Shown here one piece after another: positions 7,331 to 14,779 of a stretch of 17,927 bases of DNA (position 1 is the stretch's first letter; each line of letters begins with the position of its first letter). This stretch comes from Oscillospiraceae bacterium (GTDB taxonomy: Bacteria > Bacillota > Clostridia > Oscillospirales > Acutalibacteraceae), in contig JAFLUO010000027.1 of the NCBI GenBank assembly GCA_022508705.1, positions 1 to 17,927 on the forward strand, read 5' to 3'. A program made the position numbers and the translations under genes. Under the pieces are notes generated by a model that saw only the letters and a list, made by a program, of their open reading frames with translations, was not told the DNA's origin and made no database searches.

Positions 7331-7824
7331 TGCTTTCTCTCCTTTTCTGCCAATTCTTTAAGGATATTTACTGCTTTCTGAGGGGTGAGCGTGCCGTATG
7401 TATCATCGTTAATCATCATTACAGGTGAAAGACTGCAACACCCAAGGCACGCAACACATTTAATCGTAAACAAGCCGTCAGATGTTGTTTCGTTATCTTT
7501 AATACCTAAATTCTCGCTTATTGCGTCATAAATGCCGTCTGCACCGTTAACATGGCAGGCAGTACCCTTACAAAGCATAATAAGATATTTGCCTATTGGC
7601 GTTAATCTGAACTGAGAATAGAAAGTGGCCACACCTATAATTTTTGTAACGGGAACGCACATTCTCTGTGAAATGTGAATTATTACGTCTGTGGGCAAAT
7701 AGCCGTAAATTTCCTGTGCGGACTGCAAAACTGAAATAAGATTTTCTGGAGTATCACCAAAATCTTCAAGAGTCGGCTCAAGAAGTGTTAAATCGGAGTC
7801 AATATTACTGTTATAGAAATTCAT
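7327..7824 (-). CDS. nuoE: NuoE-like [2Fe-2S] thioredoxin-fold subunit
   Basis: This 165-residue subunit has an N-terminal helical domain (about 20-65, with AQEIYGYLP and GVATFYSQF) and a thioredoxin-like ferredoxin domain with cluster ligands Cys85, Cys90, Cys126 and Cys130 in the standard C-x4-C and C-x3-C pattern (CKGTAC, CLGCC). I choose ATG 7824 (MNFYN): AGG lies 7 bases upstream and the length suits the family. An in-frame TTG at 7902 would start inside the predicted -10 region and translate through the leader palindrome. It is the first gene of the complex and passes electrons with the FMN-bearing NuoF-like subunit. Confidence 0.93.
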   Translation of the reverse strand: MNFYNSNIDSDLTLLEPTLEDFGDTPENLISVLQSAQEIYGYLPTDVIIHISQRMCVPVTKIIGVATFYSQFRLTPIGKYLIMLCKGTACHVNGADGIYDAISENLGIKDNETTSDGLFTIKCVACLGCCSLSPVMMINDDTYGTLTPQKAVNILKELAEKERKQ

Positions 7825-7836
7825 ACCAAAACCTAT

Positions 7837-7862
7837 ATGATACACCGTTTGAACGGTATCAT
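7837..7862. promoter_or_regulatory. 26-bp interrupted palindrome in the nuoE leader
   Basis: On the plus strand the parts are ATGAT, AC, ACCGTT, TG, AACGGT, ATCAT. Eleven bases on each side match as inverted repeats, interrupted by a 2-base insertion in one arm. It lies about 20-45 bases downstream of the predicted transcript start and 13 bases before the nuoE ATG. It could be an operator for a dimeric repressor, or a leader RNA hairpin placed just before the Shine-Dalgarno site. It is not a Rex consensus (TTGTGAA-N4-TTCACAA). Confidence 0.6.
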
Positions 7863-7890
7863 TCCTTTCTTCGTATTTTTCACCGCATAT

Positions 7891-7919
7891 ATAATAATAC
7901 AAAATTCGATGTTTTTCAA
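7891..7919 (-). promoter_or_regulatory. Putative sigma-A promoter of the nuoE-nuoF operon
   Basis: TTGAAA (-35, 7919-7914) and TATTAT (-10, 7896-7891) are separated by 17 bases on the minus strand, each 5/6 to consensus. The predicted start near 7884 gives a leader of about 60 bases that contains the palindrome at 7837-7862. It is back-to-back with the promoter of the divergent PHP gene, with 23 bases between the two -35 boxes. Confidence 0.65.
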
Positions 7920-7942
7920 TTTAAAACTTAAACCAATTTATA

Positions 7943-7971
7943 TTGTGATTTTATGATTTTTATGGTAAAAT
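7943..7971 (+). promoter_or_regulatory. Putative promoter of the PHP-domain gene
   Basis: TTGTGA (7943-7948), a 17-base spacer and TAAAAT (7966-7971) precede the ATG at 8001 by 29 bases, and GAGG lies 8 bases before that ATG. Matches are 4/6 and 5/6. Confidence 0.5.
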
Positions 7972-8000
7972 AAACCATTAAATGTTACGAGGTTTTATTT

Positions 8001-8687
8001 ATGGATAGATTTATTTGTGAAATGCACGCACACACGTCAAATACAAGCCGCTGTTCACACGTTTCTGCTGACCAAATGATAGATGACTATGTTAAAGCAG
8101 GATATGACGGAATAGTTGTTACTGACCATTTAAGCCCGTCAACATATGCAAGATTTGAAGGCACGCCAATCTCATGGAAAGAAAAAGTAGATTTCTTTTT
8201 GCAAGGATACAAAGCGGCTCTTAAAGCCGCCGACAATAAAATAAAAGTATTTTTGGGAATGGAAATAAGATTTTATTTTCCCGAAGACGCAAACATGAAC
8301 GATTACCTTGTTTACGGAGTAACGGAAAAATTTCTTTATGACAACGTTGACATTGACCGCATGCGGATACCTGAATTTTCCGAGCTTGTGCATAAAAACG
8401 GAATGGCAATTTTTCAGGCGCACCCGTTCAGAACTGGAATGACGATTACTAACCCGAAATATCTTGACGGAATTGAGGTTTACAACGGTTGCCCGAGGCA
8501 TAATTCCCGTAATGATATTGCAAATATTTGGGCTGACACTCACTCTCTTTTAAAAACGAGCGGTTCTGATTATCACGAACATGAAGATACTGCCCTCGGT
8601 GGCTTAATATTTGACCGTAAAATCGGCGATAACAAAGAATTGGTGAAAGCACTTTTGACAACAAGCCCCGAAATAATAAGGAGATAG
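8001..8687 (+). CDS. PHP-domain metal-dependent phosphoesterase
   Basis: This 228-residue cytosolic protein has the PHP metal-ligand series: HAH (9-11), TDH (41-43), GMEI with Glu88, QAHPFR with His141, and GSDYH with Asp190 and His192. Family members include histidinol phosphatases, PolX domains and small nucleotide or phosphoester hydrolases; nothing here fixes the substrate. His20 (SRCSH) may add a ligand. The start is backed by GAGG at 8-base spacing. It is divergent from the redox operon and followed by a small membrane-protein gene with only two bases between stop and start, so the two are probably cotranscribed. Confidence 0.9.
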   Translation: MDRFICEMHAHTSNTSRCSHVSADQMIDDYVKAGYDGIVVTDHLSPSTYARFEGTPISWKEKVDFFLQGYKAALKAADNKIKVFLGMEIRFYFPEDANMNDYLVYGVTEKFLYDNVDIDRMRIPEFSELVHKNGMAIFQAHPFRTGMTITNPKYLDGIEVYNGCPRHNSRNDIANIWADTHSLLKTSGSDYHEHEDTALGGLIFDRKIGDNKELVKALLTTSPEIIRR

Positions 8688-8689
8688 TT

Positions 8690-9070
8690 ATGAACGAGGA
8701 AATAGCATTACTCGCAATAATACCAGCGCTTTTGACTACAATTATTTCTGCTATGCTGAAAGTAATGTATACTGTAATTATTGCGGTTGCAATTCACAAA
8801 GACGCAAAGCACAGAACCTCATATCCGTACATTATCACGATATTCACTTTGTTCTGTCCGATATTTACATCCGTAATATACATTATATATGTTTACTTGA
8901 CCTACCGCAATGACCAAAATATTGTAAAATTACAGTTTGATAAAAACTTTAAAACGCTGATGATTGTAGGATATATTATTGCCGTTGCAAGTTCGTTTTT
9001 CTTTGTTTTTTCCGTTTTGACACGCGGAATAGGAATTTTGATTGGATTATTTTTGAATTCTCAATATTAA
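8690..9070 (+). CDS. Small integral membrane protein of unknown function
   Basis: This 126-residue protein has about three hydrophobic spans (roughly 5-35, 47-70, 90-120) separated by a short basic loop (HKDAKHRTSYPY) and a polar stretch (YRNDQNIVKLQFDKNFK). The SD AAGGAGAT sits four bases upstream of the ATG and overlaps the stop of the PHP gene, which argues for coupled expression. I see no catalytic motif and do not recognise the family. It is the last plus-strand gene before the terminator at 9078-9113. Confidence 0.8.
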   Translation: MNEEIALLAIIPALLTTIISAMLKVMYTVIIAVAIHKDAKHRTSYPYIITIFTLFCPIFTSVIYIIYVYLTYRNDQNIVKLQFDKNFKTLMIVGYIIAVASSFFFVFSVLTRGIGILIGLFLNSQY

Positions 9071-9077
9071 AAATTTT

Positions 9078-9113
9078 AAGCCCTCAGATATTCAAAATCT
9101 TGAGGGCTTTTTT
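9078..9113. terminator. Bidirectional rho-independent terminator
   Basis: AAGCCCTCA (9078-9086) and TGAGGGCTT (9101-9109) form a 9-bp stem that can be extended by GAT/ATC with one unpaired base. A run of six T follows on the plus strand; on the minus strand the tract is TTAAAATTTTT. It sits between the convergent 3' ends of the small membrane-protein gene and the transketolase C-terminal gene, so it probably ends both transcripts. Confidence 0.92.
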
Positions 9114-9134
9114 AATATAAAAATAAATTTAAAA

Positions 9135-10079
9135 TTATTTAAGTTTTACTGCTTCTTTTGCCTTTGCGGCGATGTTTTCAGCATCAAGACCGAATTCGCG
9201 AAGAAGCTGTACTGCAGGTCCTGATTTGCCGAACACATCATTAACACCGACTCTGAGTACCGGAACGGGAACAGTTTCACAAACTACCTCTGCAACGGCT
9301 GAACCGAGACCGCCGATAATATTGTGCTCCTCGGCAGTAACTATAACGCCTGTTTTCTTTGCTGAATCAATAATTATATCACGGTCAATGGGTTTAATTG
9401 TTGCCATATTGACAACTCTTGCAGAAATGCCCTCATCGGTCAGCTTTTCTGCCGCCATAAGAGCTTCATTTACCATAAGACCTGTTGCAATAACGGTTAC
9501 ATCAGTACCCTCTTTAAGCACTGCGCCTTTGCCGATTTGGAATTTATAATTTTCATCAAACACTCTCGGCACGGCAAGTCTACCGAAACGCATATATACA
9601 GGCCCGTCATGCTCTGCAGCCGCAAGAACGCAAAGTCTTGCTTCAACATCGTCAGCAGGGTTAAGAATAACCATACCCGGGATTGACCTCATAAGAGCAA
9701 TATCTTCACAGCACTGGTGGCTTGCGCCGTCTTCACCGACGGAAATGCCTGCATGAGTAGCGCCGATTTTAACGTTGAGACGAGGATAACCTATTGAGTT
9801 TCTTACCTGTTCAAATGCTCTGCCTGCCGCAAACATGGCAAAGGATGAAGCAAAAACGGTGTACCCTGCTGTTGCAAGGCCTGCCGCAACGCCCATCATA
9901 TTGCTTTCCGCAATACCGCAGTCAATAAATTTTTCAGGATGTGCCTTTTTAAACATACCTGTTTTTGTTGCCGCCGCAAGGTCTGCGTCAAGAACTAATA
10001 TTTTTTTATCTGATTCACCGAGCTCAACTAAAGCTTTACCGTATGCGTCACGGGTAGCGGTTTTAATTATTTCACTCAT
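9135..10079 (-). CDS. Transketolase, C-terminal (pyrimidine-binding) subunit
   Basis: This 314-residue protein matches the second half of transketolase: the PYR domain with the TPP-activating Glu58 in DCGIAESNMMGVAAGLATAG, FASSFAMFAAGRAFEQVRNS, and HQCCEDIALMRSIPGM, followed by the C-terminal domain from about residue 190 (IGKGAVLKEGTDVTVIATG). With the N-terminal gene just upstream it forms the enzyme that moves two-carbon units between ketose and aldose phosphates in the non-oxidative pentose phosphate pathway. Split transketolases are common in Clostridia and archaea; the break falls between domains and both parts are intact, so this is not a frameshift. GGAGGCG lies six bases before the ATG and overlaps the end of the upstream gene. 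It is the last gene of the long run. Confidence 0.95.
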   Translation of the reverse strand: MSEIIKTATRDAYGKALVELGESDKKILVLDADLAAATKTGMFKKAHPEKFIDCGIAESNMMGVAAGLATAGYTVFASSFAMFAAGRAFEQVRNSIGYPRLNVKIGATHAGISVGEDGASHQCCEDIALMRSIPGMVILNPADDVEARLCVLAAAEHDGPVYMRFGRLAVPRVFDENYKFQIGKGAVLKEGTDVTVIATGLMVNEALMAAEKLTDEGISARVVNMATIKPIDRDIIIDSAKKTGVIVTAEEHNIIGGLGSAVAEVVCETVPVPVLRVGVNDVFGKSGPAVQLLREFGLDAENIAAKAKEAVKLK

Positions 10080-10082
10080 AGT

Positions 10083-10925
10083 TTACGCCTCCAAACCTTT
10101 AAGAACTGCTGTAAGCTCTTCAACTGCCGTGTTGTAAAGCTCCTCATTCGGTGCCGCGCCGTGCCAATTTACCGCATTTTCCATATAGGAAACGCCTTTT
10201 CCTTTAATGCACTTTGCAATAATAGCCGTAGGCTTGCCCTTAAATTCTTTAGCGCTATTAACGGCTGTTTCAATTTCATCAAAATTATTGCCGTCAATCT
10301 CTATTGTATTAAATCCGAACGCTTCAAATTTCTCAACTATTGGATAAGGAGAGTTAACCTCTTCGACAGTACCGTCAATTTGAAGATTGTTATTATCAAC
10401 AATAACAAGAAGATTGTCAAGCCCTTTTGCCGATGCAAACATTGCCGCTTCCCAAACTTCACCCTCTTCAATTTCACCGTCGCCGAGAATTGTATAAACT
10501 CTGTAATCTTTATTATCAAGTTTTGCCGCAAGCGCCATGCCTGCCGCCGCAGAAATTCCCTGACCCAGCGACCCTGTGCTCATATCAACACCGGGTACTT
10601 TATTCATGCTCGGATGGCCTTGAAGATAAGAATCTGCTTTACGGAGAGTTTTCATATCTTCCGTTGGGAAAAAGCCTTTGAGGGCAAGTGTTGCATAAAG
10701 AGCGGGTGCTGCATGACCCTTTGAAAGAACAAATCTGTCACGGTTCGGGTCTTTTGGATTTTCAGGGTCAACCTTCATTTCAACATTATAAAGATAAGCA
10801 AGAATTTCTGCTATTGAAAGCGAGCCGCCCGGATGGCCTGCTTTTGCATTGAAAATACCTTCAAGCAAAAGAAGCCGCTCTTTTACTGCAAAGATTTCCA
10901 ATTCTTTTTTCAATTTCGCATCCAT
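10083..10925 (-). CDS. Transketolase, N-terminal (TPP-binding) subunit
   Basis: This 280-residue protein holds the PP domain: AGHPGGSLSIAEILAYLY (29-46), DRFVLSKGHAAPALYA, TGSLGQGISAAAGMALA, and the TPP diphosphate/Mg site GDGE (148-151) followed by DNNNLQIDGTVEEV. It pairs with the C-terminal subunit encoded three bases downstream. The ATG is preceded by AGGAGG. It begins three bases after the stop of the HAD gene, so the two are likely on one transcript. A 1-deoxyxylulose-5-phosphate synthase is excluded by length and by the transketolase-type motifs. Confidence 0.95.
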   Translation of the reverse strand: MDAKLKKELEIFAVKERLLLLEGIFNAKAGHPGGSLSIAEILAYLYNVEMKVDPENPKDPNRDRFVLSKGHAAPALYATLALKGFFPTEDMKTLRKADSYLQGHPSMNKVPGVDMSTGSLGQGISAAAGMALAAKLDNKDYRVYTILGDGEIEEGEVWEAAMFASAKGLDNLLVIVDNNNLQIDGTVEEVNSPYPIVEKFEAFGFNTIEIDGNNFDEIETAVNSAKEFKGKPTAIIAKCIKGKGVSYMENAVNWHGAAPNEELYNTAVEELTAVLKGLEA

Positions 10926-10928
10926 TTA

Positions 10929-11762
10929 TTATTCCTCCTGATATTTATCCATTATGTATTCAAGCAAATCCCCTACTGCGCCTTTATTACAATGGCATGC
11001 GTGATATTTTGCAACATCTTTAAGCCCTTGCGGTGCCTGTCCGCAGCAAGCAGAGAGATAAACTGTTTTTAACATATCGTAATCGTTGAAATAATCGCCG
11101 ATTGCCGCTGTATGCTTATGGGGAATATTATAAAGCTTTGCAATTTCCATAGCACCTACGCCCTTGTGAACGCCCTCTTCAAGCATTTCAAAAGAAGAAA
11201 TGGAGCTTGACATGAAATTTGCTTTTTTATCCGGAATACTGTCAATAAATTTTCTGATTTCCGTAATAAGATAAGGCACACCGAGGAAAATTACTTTACC
11301 CCAATTTTCAGTAGGCAACTGACTGAATCTTTTGTAATCAGTGTGGTTTAGCTTATCTGCCCTTACCATTACGGGACAGAATATTTTTGAATTAAGGGTG
11401 TAAATGGTTTTGTCGGTAAGAACCTCTATTTCCACAGATGGGAAACGCTCATAAACCTTTTTAACAATTTCAATAGCGGAAGGATTTATAGGAGAAAATC
11501 TTACCATTTTTTCTATATTGTAATCGTAAACGCCTGCACCGTTAAGAACTACCGCAGGTGTTCCGGAAATCGGCAATTTTTCAAAATGCCGACGAAGTGA
11601 CTGTACGTTTCTGCCTGAAGCCAAAGTAAAATGACCGCCGCATTCAAGCACAAAGCGGTTTATTGCTTCCAGGTTTCTTTTAGGGAGCTGACGGAGCTTA
11701 TTATTAAGCGTTCCGTCAATATCAGAAACGACAAGCCAATCTGAAAAATCTTTTTTTATCAT
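10929..11762 (-). CDS. Cof-type HAD-IIB phosphatase
   Basis: This 277-residue cytosolic HAD hydrolase has motif I DIDGTL (Asp14 nucleophile, Asp16), motif II in TLASGRN (47-52), a cap of C2B type between about 85 and 190, motif III Lys200 (HKGVGAMEIA) and motif IV GDYFND (222-227). Family members dephosphorylate sugar phosphates, nucleotides or flavin precursors; the substrate cannot be read from the sequence. Its place next to transketolase makes a sugar phosphate plausible, but this is only context. AGAGG precedes the ATG by five bases, and ten bases separate it from the rluD-type gene. Confidence 0.92.
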   Translation of the reverse strand: MIKKDFSDWLVVSDIDGTLNNKLRQLPKRNLEAINRFVLECGGHFTLASGRNVQSLRRHFEKLPISGTPAVVLNGAGVYDYNIEKMVRFSPINPSAIEIVKKVYERFPSVEIEVLTDKTIYTLNSKIFCPVMVRADKLNHTDYKRFSQLPTENWGKVIFLGVPYLITEIRKFIDSIPDKKANFMSSSISSFEMLEEGVHKGVGAMEIAKLYNIPHKHTAAIGDYFNDYDMLKTVYLSACCGQAPQGLKDVAKYHACHCNKGAVGDLLEYIMDKYQEE

Positions 11763-11772
11763 GATAACCTCT

Positions 11773-12684
11773 TTAAGATATTTTATTTAAGAATTCCTTG
11801 AAATACTGCGGTAAATCAGTCGTAAATTCCAAGTACTCGTTGGTTACGGGGTGAACAAACCCGATTTTTATTGCGTGAAGGCACTGACCGTTAAGTGTTG
11901 AGCTAAACTTATCGTTACCATAGACCGGATCCCCTGCAACTGCGTGCCCCAAATACGCCATATGCACTCTGATTTGGTGAGTTCTGCCCGTTTCAAGCTT
12001 TAACGAAATGTGCGAATACTTACCATATTCCTTAATTACGGAATAATGTGTAACGGCATTTTTGGAATTCATGTCGGTAACACACATTTTTTTGCGGTCT
12101 TTAGTGCTTCGCCCAATTGGTGCGTTTACGGTTCCGTTTTGTTCTTTAAGATGACCGAAAATAACGGCATTATACTCCCTTGTAAAAGAATGCTCTTTAA
12201 TCTGTTCAGCAAGCCCTAAATGTGCTTTATCAGTTTTAGCTACTATTAAAAGACCGCTTGTATCTTTATCAATTCTGTGAACAATTCCGGGGCGCAATAC
12301 CCCGTTTATTCCTGAAAGTGAATCCTTGCAGTGATAAAGCAAAGCGTTTACAAGCGTTCCGCTGTAATTCCCTGGAGCCGGATGAACAACCATTCCTCTC
12401 GGTTTATTAACTACGAGTAAATGTTCATCTTCAAAGACGATGTCGAGGGGGATGTTTTCGGGTTGTGCATCTAAAACTTTCAGTTCTTGCTCTAAGATTT
12501 TAACCTCGTCGCCGATTTGAACCTTATATTTCTTATTAACGTTTTTGCCGTTGACAAAAACATAGCCGTTTTCAATTGATTTTTGAATTGAAGTGCGTGA
12601 AGTATCGGAAACTAAGACAGATAAAAATTTATCTATCCGCTCACCCTCATTTTCCGCATTCACTTCAATTATCAATTCTTTCAT
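11773..12684 (-). CDS. rluD: RluD-type 23S rRNA pseudouridine synthase
   Basis: This 303-residue protein has an N-terminal S4 RNA-binding domain (about 12-68, with ERIDKFLSVLV and NGYVFVNGK) and an RsuA/RluA catalytic domain with HRIDKDTSGL (136-145), whose Asp139 is the expected catalytic residue, plus TGRTHQIRVHMAYLGHAVAGDP. The family isomerises uridine to pseudouridine; RluD acts on helix 69 of 23S rRNA, and the exact target here is assumed (Bacillus YlyB is the closest type). ATG 12684 or the GTG three bases before could start it; both lie inside the 3' end of lspA, giving an overlap of about 20 bases without a strong SD, so translation is probably coupled to lspA, as in many Firmicutes. 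Confidence 0.94.
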   Translation of the reverse strand: MKELIIEVNAENEGERIDKFLSVLVSDTSRTSIQKSIENGYVFVNGKNVNKKYKVQIGDEVKILEQELKVLDAQPENIPLDIVFEDEHLLVVNKPRGMVVHPAPGNYSGTLVNALLYHCKDSLSGINGVLRPGIVHRIDKDTSGLLIVAKTDKAHLGLAEQIKEHSFTREYNAVIFGHLKEQNGTVNAPIGRSTKDRKKMCVTDMNSKNAVTHYSVIKEYGKYSHISLKLETGRTHQIRVHMAYLGHAVAGDPVYGNDKFSSTLNGQCLHAIKIGFVHPVTNEYLEFTTDLPQYFKEFLNKIS

Positions 12685-13165
12685 CACATTTATTTTCTTT
12701 CGGTTTTCGAAATTCCTTTATAATATCCTTAATAAGCCAACCAATCAGTAAAACCGCTCCGCACGTTACGAGTATGTCGGCAAAATTAAAAACTGCAAAA
12801 TCAATAAAAAGCGGTTCAATATAGTCAATAACATAGCCTCTGAACACTCTGTCAATAAGATTGCCCATTCCGCCGGACAAAACTGCAAGAATACAAACAT
12901 ATTCAAATCCAAACTTTATTTTACCGCTTAAAAGATAGTAAAATCCTATTATAATAGCCAAAGCAGTTACAACTGACAAAACGCCCGTATACTTGCTGAA
13001 AGAACCAAAAGCAGCCCCTGTGTTTTCAACGTAATTCAAACGTAAAAATCCGTTAATAACACCAAGACTGCCAATAGGTTTAAGACATGCAATCACAAGC
13101 AGTTTTATGAGCTGATCGGCAACAACTAAACAAATAGCAGATAAAACTGTAATTATTCGACGCAT
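12665..13165 (-). CDS. lspA: Lipoprotein signal peptidase (signal peptidase II)
   Basis: This 166-residue protein has four hydrophobic spans (about 4-24, 60-80, 88-105, 128-148). It shows ADQLIK (16-21), NYVENTGAAFG (44-54), GGMGNLIDR (98-106), and the catalytic aspartates Asp114 (GYVIDYIEP) and Asp130 (VFNFADI). It is the membrane aspartyl protease that removes signal peptides from diacylglyceryl-modified prolipoproteins. Gene order divIVA-lspA-rluD is typical of Firmicutes. The polar C-terminal tail (FRKPKENKCDERIDN) is encoded by bases that also begin rluD. Confidence 0.96.
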   Translation of the reverse strand: MRRIITVLSAICLVVADQLIKLLVIACLKPIGSLGVINGFLRLNYVENTGAAFGSFSKYTGVLSVVTALAIIIGFYYLLSGKIKFGFEYVCILAVLSGGMGNLIDRVFRGYVIDYIEPLFIDFAVFNFADILVTCGAVLLIGWLIKDIIKEFRKPKENKCDERIDN

Positions 13166-13178
13166 TATTTACCTTCTA

Positions 13179-14216
13179 TCATTTTTTCTTAAAGAAATTC
13201 TTGAAAGATATTGAGCCATTATCATCATCTTCCGTGTCTTCATCCTGGACTTTGCCAAAAGTGCGTGCAGGCTCAGCAGGCTCTGCCGCTGCCTCAGGCT
13301 CATCTTCATCATCGTCCGAAAAATCTATTTTACTTAAATCAAGTTTAAAGGCGTTTTCTTTAACCGGTTCTTCGGCTGTCTGCTCAGGCTGAGCTTCTAC
13401 CTGCTCTGCTGAATCAGAAAATACGTCCTCAAAAACGGGTGCTGAAACCTCTTCCGGAACTTCCGGTTCTTCTTCAACTGCTATTTCAGGTTCTGTTATT
13501 TCAGGCTCCTCTATAACAGGTTCTGCAATTTCTTCAATTTCTGCAACTACTTCTTCTGCTATATCTTCAACTGCCGAAGCTTCTGCAACCTCTTCTGGAG
13601 CTGTCTCAGCATCCTGTGCATCAAGCTGCTCGTCAACTATTTCGGGGAGCTGATTGATAAGATTGATATGCTCTTTATACATAGCAACCAGCTTGCTCTT
13701 AAACTCAGATGCCTCTCTTTTAGTCATATCAAACACAAGCGTTTCGTGTGTTACCTGTCGGTTGATATTACCGAGTATTTCCTCAGCTTTTTCGTTGGCC
13801 TCGGCAATAATACGATCAGCCTCAGCCTTTGCGCTTTCAACGATAGCGGCAGATTCTCTTTTGCTGTTTGCTGCAAGCTCTTCTGCCTCTGATTTTGCAT
13901 CAGCAATCTTCTTTTCTGCTGCGGCTGAAGCCCCGACGGTCTCACTTTCTGCCTTTTCTTTTGCCTCTGCAACGATTTGGTCAGCAAGCTTCTGTGCGTT
14001 TAACAAAGCGAGCTTAAGGCTCTCTTCATCTGCACGGTATTCCTCCACTTTTTTAGCAAGAATGCTTATTTTACGGATAAGGTCACCGTTTTCTTTAAAC
14101 ATTTGCTCATACGAAGCGGAAACCTCATTCATAAATGTGTCTACATCATCAGCACGGTAAGAACCTCTGCCTGATGATTGGAACTGTTTTTCTTTGATTT
14201 TATCAGGTGTAAGCAT
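13179..14216 (-). CDS. divIVA: DivIVA-domain protein with long acidic tail
   Basis: This 345-residue protein begins with the DivIVA membrane-binding domain (LTPDKIKEKQFQSSGRGSY, then DVDTFMNEV, 2-31), followed by a long Ala/Glu/Lys coiled coil (about 35-195, with repeated AxAEAxxxAEE patterns). Residues from about 198 to 335 are extremely acidic, rich in Glu, Pro, Val and Asp, and the protein ends in a basic-aromatic cap FKNFFKKK. DivIVA binds curved membrane at poles and division sites and recruits division or polar growth proteins. The tail makes it about twice the size of Bacillus DivIVA (164 residues) and is probably disordered. GGAAGG lies six bases before the ATG. It follows sepF after a 77-base gap. 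Confidence 0.92.
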   Translation of the reverse strand: MLTPDKIKEKQFQSSGRGSYRADDVDTFMNEVSASYEQMFKENGDLIRKISILAKKVEEYRADEESLKLALLNAQKLADQIVAEAKEKAESETVGASAAAEKKIADAKSEAEELAANSKRESAAIVESAKAEADRIIAEANEKAEEILGNINRQVTHETLVFDMTKREASEFKSKLVAMYKEHINLINQLPEIVDEQLDAQDAETAPEEVAEASAVEDIAEEVVAEIEEIAEPVIEEPEITEPEIAVEEEPEVPEEVSAPVFEDVFSDSAEQVEAQPEQTAEEPVKENAFKLDLSKIDFSDDDEDEPEAAAEPAEPARTFGKVQDEDTEDDDNGSISFKNFFKKK

Positions 14217-14256
14217 AGTTTACCTTCCTATTCTTGCCCACAGGCATATTTTGAAA

Positions 14257-14273
14257 GAGCAGTATTCCTGCCC
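14257..14273 (-). promoter_or_regulatory. Short hairpin in the sepF-divIVA gap
   Basis: As minus-strand RNA, GGGCAG, GAAUA, CUGCUC can form a 6-bp stem with one G-U pair, followed by UUUCAAAAU. This gap of 77 bases is the largest in the long gene run. The hairpin is too short and its U-tract too poor for a confident terminator; it may attenuate or protect the downstream message. I see no good promoter in the gap. Confidence 0.25.
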
Positions 14274-14293
14274 GTAAAATTTTATTCTGAAAA

Positions 14294-14767
14294 TTAAAAG
14301 AACATTCCGTTATTTTCAAGTTCTTCCATAAGGTCACCCATAACATCAACATTATAAGGAGTTATAATGAATGTGCTGTTTGCAACACGTTTGAGCTGAC
14401 CGTTGTTTGCGTAAGCAACACCTGAAAGGAAATCAATAAGTCTGCGTGCAGTTTCCTTATTTACAGATTCAAGGTTTAAAACGACCGTTCTCTTTTCATT
14501 AAGGTTGTCCGCAATGCCGGAAACCTCGTCAAATTTTTCGGGTTTAGAAAGAACCACCTGAAGCTGTGCAGTAGTATGAATATTTACTACCTTTTCCTGC
14601 TCTGACTGACGCTGAGTTCTTTGGTAAGAAGGTCTTGAACCTCTCTCCTCGCTCGGCTCAAAGAAGCGGTCGTTTGAACCGTAATCAGCATCCTGAGGGT
14701 CATCGTCAGGATAATAACCGTCCTCATCAACATTTACGATATTTTTGATTTTGTCTAAAAAGCTCAT
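14294..14767 (-). CDS. sepF: Cell division protein SepF
   Basis: This 157-residue protein has a short amphipathic N-terminus (MSFLDKIKNIV), a variable Asp/Tyr/Arg-rich linker (to about residue 65) and a SepF domain (about 70-157) with VVLNLESVNKETARRLIDFL and GVAYANNGQLKRV, then STFIITPYNVDV. SepF tethers FtsZ to the membrane and forms rings that shape the septum in Gram-positive bacteria. AGGAGG precedes the ATG. It follows yggS by 12 bases and precedes divIVA, the usual order of the Firmicute ylm division cluster, though ylmG and ylmH are absent here. Confidence 0.96.
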   Translation of the reverse strand: MSFLDKIKNIVNVDEDGYYPDDDPQDADYGSNDRFFEPSEERGSRPSYQRTQRQSEQEKVVNIHTTAQLQVVLSKPEKFDEVSGIADNLNEKRTVVLNLESVNKETARRLIDFLSGVAYANNGQLKRVANSTFIITPYNVDVMGDLMEELENNGMFF

Positions 14768-14779
14768 GGTCTAAACCTC

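Noticed and set aside
7943..7960. Rex-type operator in the nuoE/PHP divergent region, suggested by TTGTGA
   Set aside because: The second half-site TCACAA is missing at the required spacing; TTGTGA is explained as a -35 element.
9135..10925. Transketolase broken by a frameshift into two genes
   Set aside because: The break is between domains, the downstream gene has its own GGAGG and ATG, and split transketolases are normal in Clostridia.
13201..14160. Long plus-strand Ser-rich reading frames opposite divIVA
   Set aside because: They are antisense shadows of the Glu/Ala-rich divIVA codons, without SD or promoter and with implausible low-complexity products.
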